Notes: a model not told the origin generated them from the sequence alone. Shown: positions 8,395-17,177, numbered from the stretch's first letter. The stretch: 64,000 bases of DNA from Phycisphaeraceae bacterium (GCA_002704825.1 PAIY01000246.1:28621-92620), one strand, 5' to 3'. Numbers and translations: made by a program.

Positions 8395-9882
8395 ATGATT
8401 TTGTTGCGTAAAACAGGTCAATTTTTATTCTTAGCGTTACTCACATGCCTGGTTACCACAACACAGGCCAATGTGCAGCACGAAGCCGCCGCGTTGATCC
8501 GTACCGCCAATCTTGGGGGCGCGGATGTCGGACTCTATGCCATTGATCTGCAGACCGGCGAAGTACTCGTCAAGCTCAATCCCAATGATCCGCTGATCCC
8601 GGCAAGTAACATGAAGTTACTCACCACGGCTTCGGCACTCAACGAGTTGGGGCCCGAGTTCCTCTTTAAAACCAAGCTCAAACTCACGCCCCCGGATCCG
8701 GTCATTGGCAAACCGTCCCTGATTCTCCAGGGCGATGGTGATCCGTCACTGGGTGACCCCGTACTGCTTGAAGCACATGGACTGGATGTCGATCAACTCA
8801 TCCAGCAGTGGGTTGCTGTCGTCCAGAAAACCGGTATCACCGAGTTTGACCAGTTGATCATTGATGACCGCATTTTTGATCGCAACTTTGTTCATCCTGC
8901 TTGGCCTGAGGATCAACTTAACCGTTGGTACTGTGCCCAGGTTGCTGGGATCAATTTCCATGACAACTGTCTGGATATCTACCCGCGTCCGACCCGTTCA
9001 GGTTTGGCACCCTTTCTGCGGATCAGTCCCGAATCACCGTTCCTGCGATTAAGCAATCGTGCGGTCTCCGGCTCGACCGACTCCTTCTGGATTTACCGTC
9101 GCATGGAGACCAACGAAATGACTTTCCGTGGCGTGGTCAAGTATCCACGATCGAGCCCGGAAAATGTGACGCTGCATGATCCGCCCAATTACCTGGCGAT
9201 GCTGCTGCAACACAACCTGGCGCAAGCCGGGATCAAGGTGAATCATCTCTATCGCCCGCCGATGGATGAGATTCTGCCCCAGTCACGTGATCTGCATATC
9301 GTTCAGACCACCATTGACGTGGTGCTTAACCGCTGTAACAAAGACTCGCAAAATCTCTTTGCTGAAGCCTTGTTCAAGCGTGCCGGTCGTGAGATGACCG
9401 GCGTTCCCGGCAGTTGGGAAACCGGTCGCGCTGCCATGCGTATCTTCCTGCGATCCCGTTTGGGGTCCGCTGCTGCCAGTGTCGAAATTGATGACGGTAG
9501 TGGCATGAGCCGCAACAACAAAGTCAGCCCCAAGGCCATTGTCGACCTGCTGGTGAGTATGTACCGCGATCCCAGGCTCGGTTCGACTTACCTGCGTTCG
9601 CTCTCCGTCGGGGGCAAGGATGGGTCGTTACGCAAACGCTTCAAGGATCTGGATGTTACCGTGTTGGGTAAGACGGGCTATATCCGATCGGTGAGTACAC
9701 TCAGTGGCTTTGCCGTTCTGCCGCGACCTGATCATCCCGAAGGTCCGCGTGTTTTTGCGTTCTCGTTCATGTTCAACAACTTCAAAGCGCCCGTCTATGT
9801 CTATCAGGTCAAAGCGCTGCAGGATAAACTTGTTGAACTGCTCGACAAGGAAGCCAGTTACCTGGTTGAGTCCGGCAAGTAA
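8395..9882 (+). CDS. dacB: D-alanyl-D-alanine carboxypeptidase/endopeptidase, PBP4 type (peptidase S13, 495 aa)
   Basis: The enzyme trims or cleaves peptidoglycan peptide cross-links in the periplasm. The three penicillin-binding motifs are present: SxxK as S71-N-M-K74 (PASNMKLLTTAS), SxN in DGSGMSRNNKVSP, and KTG in LGKTGYIRSVSTLSG. A signal peptide covers residues 1-25 (MILLRKTGQFLFLALLTCLV, cleavage after TQA). An upstream in-frame ATG at 8326 would put 23 polar residues before the signal peptide, whereas ATG 8395 has AGGA six bases upstream, so 8395 is preferred. The presence of this enzyme supports a peptidoglycan wall in this organism. It appears to be a single-gene unit. Confidence 0.93.
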   Translation: MILLRKTGQFLFLALLTCLVTTTQANVQHEAAALIRTANLGGADVGLYAIDLQTGEVLVKLNPNDPLIPASNMKLLTTASALNELGPEFLFKTKLKLTPPDPVIGKPSLILQGDGDPSLGDPVLLEAHGLDVDQLIQQWVAVVQKTGITEFDQLIIDDRIFDRNFVHPAWPEDQLNRWYCAQVAGINFHDNCLDIYPRPTRSGLAPFLRISPESPFLRLSNRAVSGSTDSFWIYRRMETNEMTFRGVVKYPRSSPENVTLHDPPNYLAMLLQHNLAQAGIKVNHLYRPPMDEILPQSRDLHIVQTTIDVVLNRCNKDSQNLFAEALFKRAGREMTGVPGSWETGRAAMRIFLRSRLGSAAASVEIDDGSGMSRNNKVSPKAIVDLLVSMYRDPRLGSTYLRSLSVGGKDGSLRKRFKDLDVTVLGKTGYIRSVSTLSGFAVLPRPDHPEGPRVFAFSFMFNNFKAPVYVYQVKALQDKLVELLDKEASYLVESGK

Positions 9883-9910
9883 TACCGCTTGATGACACAT
9901 GACAAATCAC

Positions 9911-9943
9911 ACCAGTCAGATGCGCAGCACGAATCTGACCGGT
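9911..9943. terminator. hairpin downstream of dacB
   Basis: ACCAGTCAGAT and ATCTGACCGGT form an 11-bp stem with one mismatch and an 11-base loop, 28 bases after the dacB stop. The T-tract is poor, so termination is possible but not certain. Confidence 0.45.
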
Positions 9944-10070
9944 ATCATTCCACGACTTGACCGTATTGTGTCCAATCCCGCAGATGACTGTGTCGCATCC
10001 TGCCATTTTTGATTCAGGCGAGTTGCGTAAACGGTATTGAATTACTCTTTGGGCGCGGTACTTTGAAGGG

Positions 10071-11594
10071 ATGAAAACCATTGTCCTCCTCTGCGATACA
10101 CTCCGTCGGGATCACTGCACGCCCTACACACAAGGCAAACCCCTAAACCAATGCTGGGCTGACGGCGCGCCGGATTGGTCGGTGAAGACACCCAATATGC
10201 AGCGACTTGCTGACCGTGGGACTACCTTCGACAACGCGTGGTGCGGCTCGACACCGTGTATGCCTGCTCGCCGTGACATCTACACCGGCAAGTATGAATT
10301 TCTGCGGCGTGGTTGGGGGCCACTCACCGACGAAGAGCGCGATCTGCCACGCATGATCTCCGGTGAACCCAATGAGTCAATCACCAAAATGCTCGCTGAA
10401 GGACGCAGTATTTCACAGTTGATCACCGACCATTTTCATCTTTGGGAACAAGGTGCGGGCAACTATCACATGGGCTACACCGGCCATGAATTTATCCGTG
10501 GCATAGAGTCCGACGCCTACCGCACGGACTATCTCGAAGCAGGCATTTTCGACTGCCCCGGCCCACAGCTCATGTCCAAAAACGAACGTCACTATCGCAA
10601 CATGCATCTGCTCGGTCGCAGTGAACACAAAGACTGGACTGCTGCCAGGACACTTGAAGCTGCCTCGACATGGCTTAAACGCAATCATCAGTACGATGAC
10701 TTTTATCTGCATATTGACTGTTTCCCACCGCATGAACCACTGGACCCGCCAGAGGATTTACTCAAGCAGTTCTATCCCAAAGGCTATGACGTTCCCGATG
10801 AATGGCGTGCCGGCTGGGGGTATGCACCGATCAAAGACCAGGGCTTTGAACCCGAGCGCGTGAAGTTCTGTCAGGCACTTTATGCAGCCAATGTCGTGCT
10901 GGTTGATCAGTGGATTGGTAAGTTCCTCGACACCATGGATGAACTGAATCTCTGGGAAGAGACACTGCTGATTTTCACCACGGATCATGGCACATACAAC
11001 GGTGATCACGGTCGGTTGGGTAAACTCCAAACGCATCAGCATGATGCAGTGGGGCATATCCCCTTGATCATGTGTCACCCGACATGGGGCCATGGGCAAC
11101 GCCGTGATCAACTGGTGCAGTTGGTGGACATCTATCCGACGGTGTTAAGCGCGATGGGTAAGGATTTGCCTGCAGATGTGAAACTCGATGGCGTGGATTT
11201 ATTGCCGGTGTTGGAAGATGACAACGCATCTACACGGGACTATCTGCTGGCAGGACAGTTCGGTAAAAGCATCACTATTACCGATGGCAAATGGATTTTG
11301 CATCAATCGCCCAAGTCCCAGGACAATCAACCGCTCAACTGGTATGGCTATCATTTGAGCCGTTTTATGGGCGGGTATGAGCTGGGTGAATACGACGGAA
11401 CCTCACGCCCTTGTCAGACTACCTCATGGGCAACGCAGACATGGCTGTCGGATAAACAAACTGATATCAATGAACTGAAAAACGTGGCATCGGATAATGT
11501 CGAGCAACTCAAACGGATGCAACAGGCGTTGCGTGAGAAGTTGATTGAATGTGATGCGCCAAGCGAACAACTCGAACGTCTTGGACTCAACTGA
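10071..11594 (+). CDS. Cys-type sulfatase, no signal peptide (507 aa)
   Basis: The sulfatase signature C-x-P-x-R is present as C63-M-P-A-R67 in GSTPCMPARRDIYTG. Cys63 would be oxidised to formylglycine by a maturase. An N-terminal metal site (LLCDTLRRDH), a second metal site FTTDHGTYNGDHG around residue 305 and a following Lys/His region (KLQTHQHDAVGHIPLIM) are seen. The N-terminus begins directly with the first beta strand and has no signal peptide, so the enzyme is probably cytoplasmic. No sulfatase-maturase gene lies in this window. The substrate is unknown; a small sulfated sugar or glycoside is an inference from abundance of such genes in planctomycetes. Confidence 0.9.
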   Translation: MKTIVLLCDTLRRDHCTPYTQGKPLNQCWADGAPDWSVKTPNMQRLADRGTTFDNAWCGSTPCMPARRDIYTGKYEFLRRGWGPLTDEERDLPRMISGEPNESITKMLAEGRSISQLITDHFHLWEQGAGNYHMGYTGHEFIRGIESDAYRTDYLEAGIFDCPGPQLMSKNERHYRNMHLLGRSEHKDWTAARTLEAASTWLKRNHQYDDFYLHIDCFPPHEPLDPPEDLLKQFYPKGYDVPDEWRAGWGYAPIKDQGFEPERVKFCQALYAANVVLVDQWIGKFLDTMDELNLWEETLLIFTTDHGTYNGDHGRLGKLQTHQHDAVGHIPLIMCHPTWGHGQRRDQLVQLVDIYPTVLSAMGKDLPADVKLDGVDLLPVLEDDNASTRDYLLAGQFGKSITITDGKWILHQSPKSQDNQPLNWYGYHLSRFMGGYELGEYDGTSRPCQTTSWATQTWLSDKQTDINELKNVASDNVEQLKRMQQALREKLIECDAPSEQLERLGLN

Positions 11595-11661
11595 GATTTG
11601 GCCGTATCGCTTGTGATGCGCGTCGCAGATACGGTTGGTTAGGCGATGTGGTTGGAAGTTT

Positions 11662-11681
11662 GCGCTAAACCGCAAGCGGTT
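11662..11681 (+). repeat. 20-bp dispersed hairpin repeat, copy 1
   Basis: The sequence GCGCTAAACCGCAAGCGGTT is identical to 20735-20754. Its core AACCGC-AA-GCGGTT forms a small hairpin. Here it lies after the sulfatase gene, just ahead of the heptamer array. Confidence 0.85.
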
Positions 11682-11693
11682 TTACCATTCGGA

Positions 11694-11735
11694 CGAAATC
11701 CGAAATCCGAAATCCGAAATCCGAAATCCGAAATC
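11694..11735. repeat. six tandem CGAAATC heptamers
   Basis: Six perfect copies of CGAAATC run without interruption in the gap between the sulfatase gene and the zinc-ribbon membrane-protein gene. The array is not CRISPR: there are no spacers. Related units in reverse orientation occur at 19226-19256. Confidence 0.95.
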
Positions 11736-11888
11736 CCACGCTCCTCCCGTTATCCCGGGCCTTCGACTTATCAGTGGTGTATGGAGTGCAGTGTGAAACT
11801 GGTATCAAATCTACGTCTCGGTATGTATTGACCGTGACTGATAAGTCGGCAGGCCTCCGTCAATAACGGGATGGATGAGTCATTCAAA

Positions 11889-12953
11889 TCAGTTGTATTT
11901 CTCGGTAAGTTTCTGGATACCTTCCTGGTCGACGGGCATTTGGTAGAACGGGTTGGTTGCCAACAGGAAGCGTTCATCGCGATCCTGACGGGATACGAGG
12001 ATCAGCTTCTGATGCACGACGCCACATTCGGGGCATGCTGGATAATCAGGCTGATTCTTGTGGTACTGAAGCTTGAAGTCCTTGGGGTGTACGTCATAGA
12101 ACGAGTACTCTTCAAAGAGAGAACGCTTCAGTGAATACTTGTGATCACAATTGGTGCAGTAAGCGGTATAGCTGTTGGGAGCAGATTGGATTTCACCGCC
12201 GTTACCCATGACGGTGAGATTCGTTGCCAGCATCATGAACATCAAAGTCGCCAGGGTTGCCGCCTGCCATCGCTGCATCAAGAGTCCGTGCTGTTCGAGT
12301 TTCTTGCAGATCTTTTTAAGACTGATCGAATGGAACGCATCACGAAGACGCTGGATTGGGGTGCGGTCATCGCGATACAGTTCATTACGGACATTATGGC
12401 GCTTGGCCATGCGTGCTTCACGTGCCTTGCGTTGCTGACGTTGAAGCGGCGTTTCCTTGCGTTTGAGTTCTTCAATATATTCCAGGCGTTTGCGTTCTTC
12501 TTCATCACGTTGGAGAAGAAACTGTGCATATTCCGAGTCATAACCCATCAGGTCATCGACTGCATCTTTGATATCACCGACGATGCGTTCGCCGGTGCAG
12601 ATGACTTCGTCCACCAATGAGTCGATATCAGCTTGCGTGCGTTCGACCTGCTGCAGAAGCTTGCGTTCAAGTGACTTGTGGTCGCGTGATTTGCGGCTTT
12701 TACGCATGGTTGATGATTCGGATTTTTGACTGCTGCGTGATGAGTGTTTGACCAACTCATTGGACTTGCTACTTGAACGCTTTTCACGAGAAGAGGTCTT
12801 GCTGCTGGATTCAACGGGTGCAGCAGACTTATCACTTGTCGTTGATTTGGAACGGCTGTTTGGTTGCGTGACACTACTTGATGCCTTGACGCGTTTTTTC
12901 GTCGGGGCACTGCTGTGTGTGAGCGCGACATGAGGTGTTGCCGTCTGTGTCAT
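11889..12953 (-). CDS. Ser/Arg-rich coiled-coil membrane protein with C-terminal Cys4 zinc ribbon (354 aa)
   Basis: I do not recognise a family. Residues 1-95 are low-complexity, rich in Ser, Lys and Arg. Residues 95-190 are charged and helical, likely a coiled coil (VERTQADIDSLVDEV, then EEERKRLEYIEELKRKE). One membrane segment lies at about 231-250 (AATLATLMFMMLATNLTVMG). After it, CTNC at 266-269 and CPEC at 307-310 form a probable zinc ribbon. Basic residues before the membrane segment suggest the N-terminal part is cytoplasmic and the Cys4 domain outside. The gene starts 14 bases after the stop of an upstream pseudopilin gene on the same strand, so the two are probably one operon and this protein may serve export or assembly of that pseudopilin. 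Confidence 0.75.
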   Translation of the reverse strand: MTQTATPHVALTHSSAPTKKRVKASSSVTQPNSRSKSTTSDKSAAPVESSSKTSSREKRSSSKSNELVKHSSRSSQKSESSTMRKSRKSRDHKSLERKLLQQVERTQADIDSLVDEVICTGERIVGDIKDAVDDLMGYDSEYAQFLLQRDEEERKRLEYIEELKRKETPLQRQQRKAREARMAKRHNVRNELYRDDRTPIQRLRDAFHSISLKKICKKLEQHGLLMQRWQAATLATLMFMMLATNLTVMGNGGEIQSAPNSYTAYCTNCDHKYSLKRSLFEEYSFYDVHPKDFKLQYHKNQPDYPACPECGVVHQKLILVSRQDRDERFLLATNPFYQMPVDQEGIQKLTEKYN

Positions 12954-12967
12954 GGTGGGTGCCTCGC

Positions 12968-13747
12968 TTAGGGGTTCATCAGTTCGGGAACATCATTTTC
13001 ACTTCGGAGACTACGGTAGACGTTTCGCAGTCTTAACCAGTCCTCATTGCCCTGATCGTTGAGGTAAAACTGGTCATTGTAGGAAGCGTAAAGGGTGTCC
13101 TTGTCCTGCCAGTACCAGTATTCCATGTGACCGTCAGCAAAGCCCATGACGGTGCCATCACCGTGGAAGGTTGCCACGTAATCGATCCACTGATACTTGC
13201 GACTTGCCCGTGCGTACATGATCCAGGAGCCCACATTCCAGCCGCGCATGTCCAGTTCTTCGAGCATGACCAGCTGTTTTGAGGGCGTGATGATTTCTGC
13301 AAAGTCGTCGGTCCCGTATTGCACCCATGAGTCATTGGGATTGCTCAGATGCCGATCCCATTTTTCCCCGCGCATCGGTGCGGTGATGGAGTAGCTGCGG
13401 GTGTTGCCTGCCTTGTCTTCTTCACAATGAAAGACGTCGGTGGTTTTGAGGTAGGGATACAGTTTGCCGTTTTCGATTGGTGCAACGCCGTCCCCGCGTT
13501 TGACCCAACCAATGTCGTCATCAGGCATGCCGTAGACGATCTTGTTGTTATTGTCTGCTGGGAAGGCGCTCCAGGCGACAGCCAGTTGGCGGACATTGGA
13601 CATGCACCGGGTTTTCATGGCACTGCGTCGTGCGCCGTGCAATGCCGGGGACAGCAGGCTGATGAGCAGCCCGATGATCCCGATGACCACCAGCAGTTCA
13701 ATCAGCGAGAATCCGTTGGTCTTGAGTTGTTTGCGTTCGTGTTTCAC
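12968..13747 (-). CDS. Type II secretion pseudopilin-like protein with H-X9-DG motif (259 aa)
   Basis: After a short charged leader, the class III prepilin signal reads [18 protein letters not shown], with cleavage expected after Gly and before Phe, and Glu at position 5 of the mature protein. The C-terminal half carries HGDGTVMGFADGH, the H-X9-DG signature common in planctomycete pseudopilin-like (DUF1559-related) proteins. A GTG at 13747 preceded by GGAG at five bases gives a 20-residue leader typical of prepilins; an ATG at 13798 would give a longer leader without a better ribosome site. The protein is probably exported and membrane- or surface-attached. It heads a two-gene operon with the zinc-ribbon membrane protein. 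Confidence 0.85.
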   Translation of the reverse strand: MKHERKQLKTNGFSLIELLVVIGIIGLLISLLSPALHGARRSAMKTRCMSNVRQLAVAWSAFPADNNNKIVYGMPDDDIGWVKRGDGVAPIENGKLYPYLKTTDVFHCEEDKAGNTRSYSITAPMRGEKWDRHLSNPNDSWVQYGTDDFAEIITPSKQLVMLEELDMRGWNVGSWIMYARASRKYQWIDYVATFHGDGTVMGFADGHMEYWYWQDKDTLYASYNDQFYLNDQGNEDWLRLRNVYRSLRSENDVPELMNP

Positions 13748-13973
13748 GGTTGCTCCGGAAAGCAGGTTCAGTTGATCTGCGTGAAAATTACGATTCAATT
13801 CTCTCCATTGCCACTATTTTGCCTGTTTTATCACCTTGGTAACTGATTTTTCGGCTATCGGACGCACGAAGGCTTGCCTAACCGTTACAGTCGTTGACAC
13901 CGGTCCCGGAAAGTCCGACGATAAGCAGCATCAGTTCAATACTAATTTTCATCCAACTGGGTTGATACGCATC

Positions 13974-16166
13974 ATGCACATTGAAAAACAGGTTCACTTT
14001 GAGCGGATCGGTCGCGTCGAACACTTGCAGATCACCGACTGCAAGGGCCTTGCTGGTGTTCTTGAAATTGACAAGGCACACTGGATTGCAACCAGTGCCC
14101 CGGTCAGTGGCCTTCGCACGGATCCGGTGTTTCTGGGCTTGGTGGATACGGATCACAATGACCGCATCCGAGCTGATGAAATCACCCAGGCCATCAAGTG
14201 GGTACTGGATCATCTCAAAGACCCCAAGGGCATTGATGAACAGACGTGCACCCTCCGACTTGATGCCATCGACACCACCACCGACGATGGCGAAAAGATA
14301 CTCACGCAAAGTCAGACCATCCTCGCGCAGTTGGGCAAGGAAGATCAATTGACCATCAGCCTTGAGGACATCCGCCAACTCAAAACCAAGATCGAGCAAT
14401 CCAAGGTCTCCGAAGCGGGGATCGTACTCCCCGATGCCACCACGGACGAAACCGTCGTCAAGCTGTTGACCACCATCATTCTCGTCACCGGTGGCGCGGA
14501 TCATCCCAGTGGCCAAAAAGGTGTCGGCTCAGCGCAACTATCCATGTTCCTTGCCGAAGTTCAGAAGTACGAAGCATGGCTTAACCGTGAAGCATCCGCC
14601 CGTGAATCGCTTGCCTGTTTTGGGGATCAACTTCCGCAGGCCTATGAACTCTACCGAACCCTTGCGCCCAAGTTTGACAGCTACTTTGCCCAGTGTCTTG
14701 CCTTGACGCAGGACCCGAATCTGGCTTCGCGTTTTGCGCTGCCTGCTGAGCGTGTGCAGGGCACAAACTTTGAGGATTTAAACTCCGTACGGTCTCTGCT
14801 ACGTGATGCACCCATCGCCAAGGCAACGCCGGACCAGGTGTATCGCTTTGATCAACCGACCAACACCGTCTACATCAAGCAACTCAAACGCTTTGCCGAT
14901 GAAATTCTTACACCCATGCAGATGGACACCGACGATGTCACCGCTAAGGAATGGCAACAGATTCACGAATCATTCAAAGACTACGACCAATGGGTTACCG
15001 ACAAGCCTGCCAGCGCCGTGGTCACCTTCAGCATCGATGAGCTTCTTCAACTCAGTCAGGACCATCACGTCCAATCCATACGCGAGTTGATCGACACCAG
15101 TCTGGGTACGGCTATCGAACTCAACGAAATCCGCATGGTTGAAAAGCTGTCTCTTTACCAGGGAAAAATGATCGAGCTGGTTAACAACTTCGTGAGTTTT
15201 CCCTATCTCTATGATGGGGACAAACGCGCCATCTTCGAGCATGGCTCCTTGGTTATGGACGGTCGCTGGTTCAATATGGCCATCCAAACCGAAGACCGTA
15301 AGGAACATATCAAAGCCACCGAGCAAAGTGATATCTTCGTCATCTATGTCAAAGTCACTGGCATAAACGGTGAACCGGATATGGAGCTTGCTTTCCCTGT
15401 CACCTCGGGGGGCAAAGGAAATCTCTGCATCGGTAAACGCGGTATCTTTCATAATCTCAAGGGTGAGATGCGGGATGCGCAAATCGTGCACATCGTCGAA
15501 AACCCCATCAGTCTCGCCGAAGCACTCCTTTCACCCTTCAAACGTATCGCATCACTGATCACCGGCAAGATTGAAAAACTCACACAGTCCGCTGAGAAGA
15601 ATCTGGACAAAGCCACCGATGACGCATTCAAACAAGTGCAGACCACCAGTGATACCCCCACAACGGAGAACAAGACCGCTGCACCCACCAATTCCAGCCT
15701 CGTCTCCGGCGGTGTCTTTGCTGCTGGCTCCGTGGCAGTTGCGGCATTGGGTTCGGCGACGGCGTACATCGCACAAATCTTCGCCAAGAACGGCACGCTG
15801 AAAATGCTCGGCGGACTCCTGGCTGCGGTCGTCGCAGTGATGATCCCCGTTGCCATCGTTGCATTGCTAAAACTCATGCGCCGTGACTTAAGCAGCATGC
15901 TCGAAGGGTCCGGCTGGGCAATTAACGCCCGCATGCGATTGACGCGTCTGCAAGCCGATCAATTCACACATCGCCCGTTGGTCCCCGGCGTGATTCATCG
16001 CTGGTTCATGTCGCCGATATTCCTGGGGACGATGTTGGTCCTGTTGGTGATCTGGTTACTGATCTTTTTTGAAGTCATGCCATCAAAAAGAACACCGACG
16101 TTGGACCCCTCTCAAATTCAGCCCAAAATACTCATTGAGAAGCCTGCTGATAGCAATGCGAAGTAA
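13974..16166 (+). CDS. Large EF-hand membrane protein of unknown function (730 aa)
   Basis: No family is recognised with confidence. One EF-hand loop is clear at residues 58-69 (DTDHNDRIRADE, Asp58, Asp60, Asn62, Glu69 as ligands), so Ca2+ binding is likely. A long soluble region (to about 590) is followed by a Thr/Pro/Lys linker and three hydrophobic segments at about 597-625 (SGGVFAAGSVAVAALGSA), 632-655 (GGLLAAVVAVMIPVAIVALL) and 688-706 (FLGTMLVLLVIWLLIFFEV). An in-frame ATG at 13836 is possible, but ATG 13974 opens directly onto the folded domain. A TTGACA at 13894 has only a weak -10 after it. The gene is followed by an independent short transcription unit. Confidence 0.7.
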   Translation: MHIEKQVHFERIGRVEHLQITDCKGLAGVLEIDKAHWIATSAPVSGLRTDPVFLGLVDTDHNDRIRADEITQAIKWVLDHLKDPKGIDEQTCTLRLDAIDTTTDDGEKILTQSQTILAQLGKEDQLTISLEDIRQLKTKIEQSKVSEAGIVLPDATTDETVVKLLTTIILVTGGADHPSGQKGVGSAQLSMFLAEVQKYEAWLNREASARESLACFGDQLPQAYELYRTLAPKFDSYFAQCLALTQDPNLASRFALPAERVQGTNFEDLNSVRSLLRDAPIAKATPDQVYRFDQPTNTVYIKQLKRFADEILTPMQMDTDDVTAKEWQQIHESFKDYDQWVTDKPASAVVTFSIDELLQLSQDHHVQSIRELIDTSLGTAIELNEIRMVEKLSLYQGKMIELVNNFVSFPYLYDGDKRAIFEHGSLVMDGRWFNMAIQTEDRKEHIKATEQSDIFVIYVKVTGINGEPDMELAFPVTSGGKGNLCIGKRGIFHNLKGEMRDAQIVHIVENPISLAEALLSPFKRIASLITGKIEKLTQSAEKNLDKATDDAFKQVQTTSDTPTTENKTAAPTNSSLVSGGVFAAGSVAVAALGSATAYIAQIFAKNGTLKMLGGLLAAVVAVMIPVAIVALLKLMRRDLSSMLEGSGWAINARMRLTRLQADQFTHRPLVPGVIHRWFMSPIFLGTMLVLLVIWLLIFFEVMPSKRTPTLDPSQIQPKILIEKPADSNAK

Positions 16167-16173
16167 ATTTTCG

Positions 16174-16202
16174 TTGACACGTGGTATGTGTGTCGGTATT
16201 CT
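16174..16202 (+). promoter_or_regulatory. sigma70-type promoter of a short transcription unit
   Basis: TTGACA (16174-16179) and TATTCT (16197-16202) are separated by exactly 17 bases. It is the best consensus promoter I see in the window. Transcription would start near 16209. Confidence 0.75.
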
Positions 16203-16256
16203 CTGGCCTTCGTGAGTATAAAAGTCACTATCAAAACCAACATAGGTTCGTTTGAT

Positions 16257-16364
16257 ATGAAGTCGATGATGATCCAATTCAATACCAATGCCCAAGCCTG
16301 CTCTACCGAGCCGGTTCACGGTCTTGGTATGCGTATTGGTCGCTATCCCGGAGGATCATCGTAG
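16257..16364 (+). CDS. possible 35-codon small ORF inside a promoter-terminator unit (or a small RNA)
   Basis: Between the promoter at 16174-16202 and the terminator at 16393-16429, an ATG at 16257 opens 35 codons ending at TAG 16364. The peptide ends HGLGMRIGRYPGGSS and carries one Cys and no hydrophobic segment. A weak ATAGG lies about 11 bases upstream, so translation is uncertain. The alternative is a non-coding RNA of about 220 nt, and the small stem TTGAT/ATCAA at 16369-16385 would fit that. I do not recognise either the peptide or an RNA family. Confidence 0.35.
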   Translation: MKSMMIQFNTNAQACSTEPVHGLGMRIGRYPGGSS

Positions 16365-16392
16365 GTTTTGATTGAGTCTATCAACTTTCTCA

Positions 16393-16429
16393 AGCCCTGC
16401 GGTGAATACATCATCGCAGGGCTTTTTTT
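16393..16429 (+). terminator. strong intrinsic terminator
   Basis: AGCCCTGCG pairs with CGCAGGGCT around a loop containing GTGAATACATCAT, followed directly by seven T. It ends the short transcription unit that starts near 16209. Confidence 0.9.
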
Positions 16430-16499
16430 GTTTTTTGGAGTTGCCGCCAAGCGTCCAATTTTCACCACACAGACAGCTAATACATAAGGAGAATCAATC

Positions 16500-17078
16500 A
16501 TGTCTGTGATTTACTACAACGGGAATCGGTTGGCATTAAGTACCATCGAGCCACAGGATGAACCGAAGCTGCGCGCCTGGATCAATGATCCTGAAATTTG
16601 GTCCACATTGGGTATGCGCCGACCGATCAACGGCCCGCAGGAAGCTAAAATTATCGAGCAGTTCAATACCAGCAATGAGGATTTGATCTTTGGTATTTAT
16701 CTCAAAGCTGAAGAAAAAATCATTGGTACTATCGGGATGCATCGGATTGATGCTGTGAGTCGCCGTGGTGTGATTGGAATTTTCATTGGTGATAAAGACT
16801 ATCAGAATGCGGGTTATGGTACTGAAGCGATGCGGCTGATGTTGCGTTATGGCTTTCGTGAGATGAACCTGCATCGCATTCTGCTGCATGTGTTTGGTGG
16901 TAATGACCGGGCGATTCATGTCTATGAAAAGGTGGGCTTTGTCCGCGAAGGGACGTTGCGTGATCATCTCTGGCGACATGGTCGTTGGAACGATGTGCAC
17001 GTCTATGGCATGCTCGAATCCGAATGGTCGATGATGCAACACCAGGAAAAATGCATTGAAGCCGCTGCATTGGTGTGA
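16500..17078 (+). CDS. RimJ/RimL-type GNAT N-acetyltransferase (192 aa)
   Basis: The full GNAT fold is present: an N-terminal LRAWINDPEIW segment typical of the RimJ/RimL subgroup, beta4/5 GTIGMHRIDAVSRRGVIGIF, acyl-CoA loop YQNAGYGTEAM (Q-x-x-G-x-G/A form), HRILLHVFGGNDRAIHVYEKVGF, and the closing DHLWRHGRWNDVHVYGML. Members acetylate protein N-termini, amino-acid derivatives or small molecules; the substrate is unknown. AAGGAG lies seven bases before the ATG. Upstream is the strong terminator at 16393-16429, so it has its own promoter. The gene ends at a bidirectional hairpin shared with a convergent sulfotransferase gene. Confidence 0.9.
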   Translation: MSVIYYNGNRLALSTIEPQDEPKLRAWINDPEIWSTLGMRRPINGPQEAKIIEQFNTSNEDLIFGIYLKAEEKIIGTIGMHRIDAVSRRGVIGIFIGDKDYQNAGYGTEAMRLMLRYGFREMNLHRILLHVFGGNDRAIHVYEKVGFVREGTLRDHLWRHGRWNDVHVYGMLESEWSMMQHQEKCIEAAALV

Positions 17079-17130
17079 ATGTCCAACGCGTGTTCCTCTT
17101 GGGCGCATGGGGTTGTGCTTGAGATATCGT

Positions 17131-17166
17131 AAGGCAACCCGTGCCGCAGGAGCGACACGGCTTTAA
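17131..17166 (+). repeat. GTGCCGC hairpin repeat, copy 1
   Basis: Intergenic element with core GCCGCAGGAGCGACACGGC able to fold as CCGTG/CACGG plus CGC/GCG. Near-identical copies lie at 32771-32805 (reverse) and 37780-37813. Confidence 0.8.
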
Positions 17167-17177
17167 TATTCCAAAAA

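Noticed and set aside
8193..8411. 72-codon frame from a TTG
   Set aside because: No ribosome site; it overlaps the well-supported signal-peptide start of the PBP4 gene in another frame.
11694..11735. possible CRISPR array
   Set aside because: The seven-base units are contiguous with no spacers, and no cas gene is present in the window.
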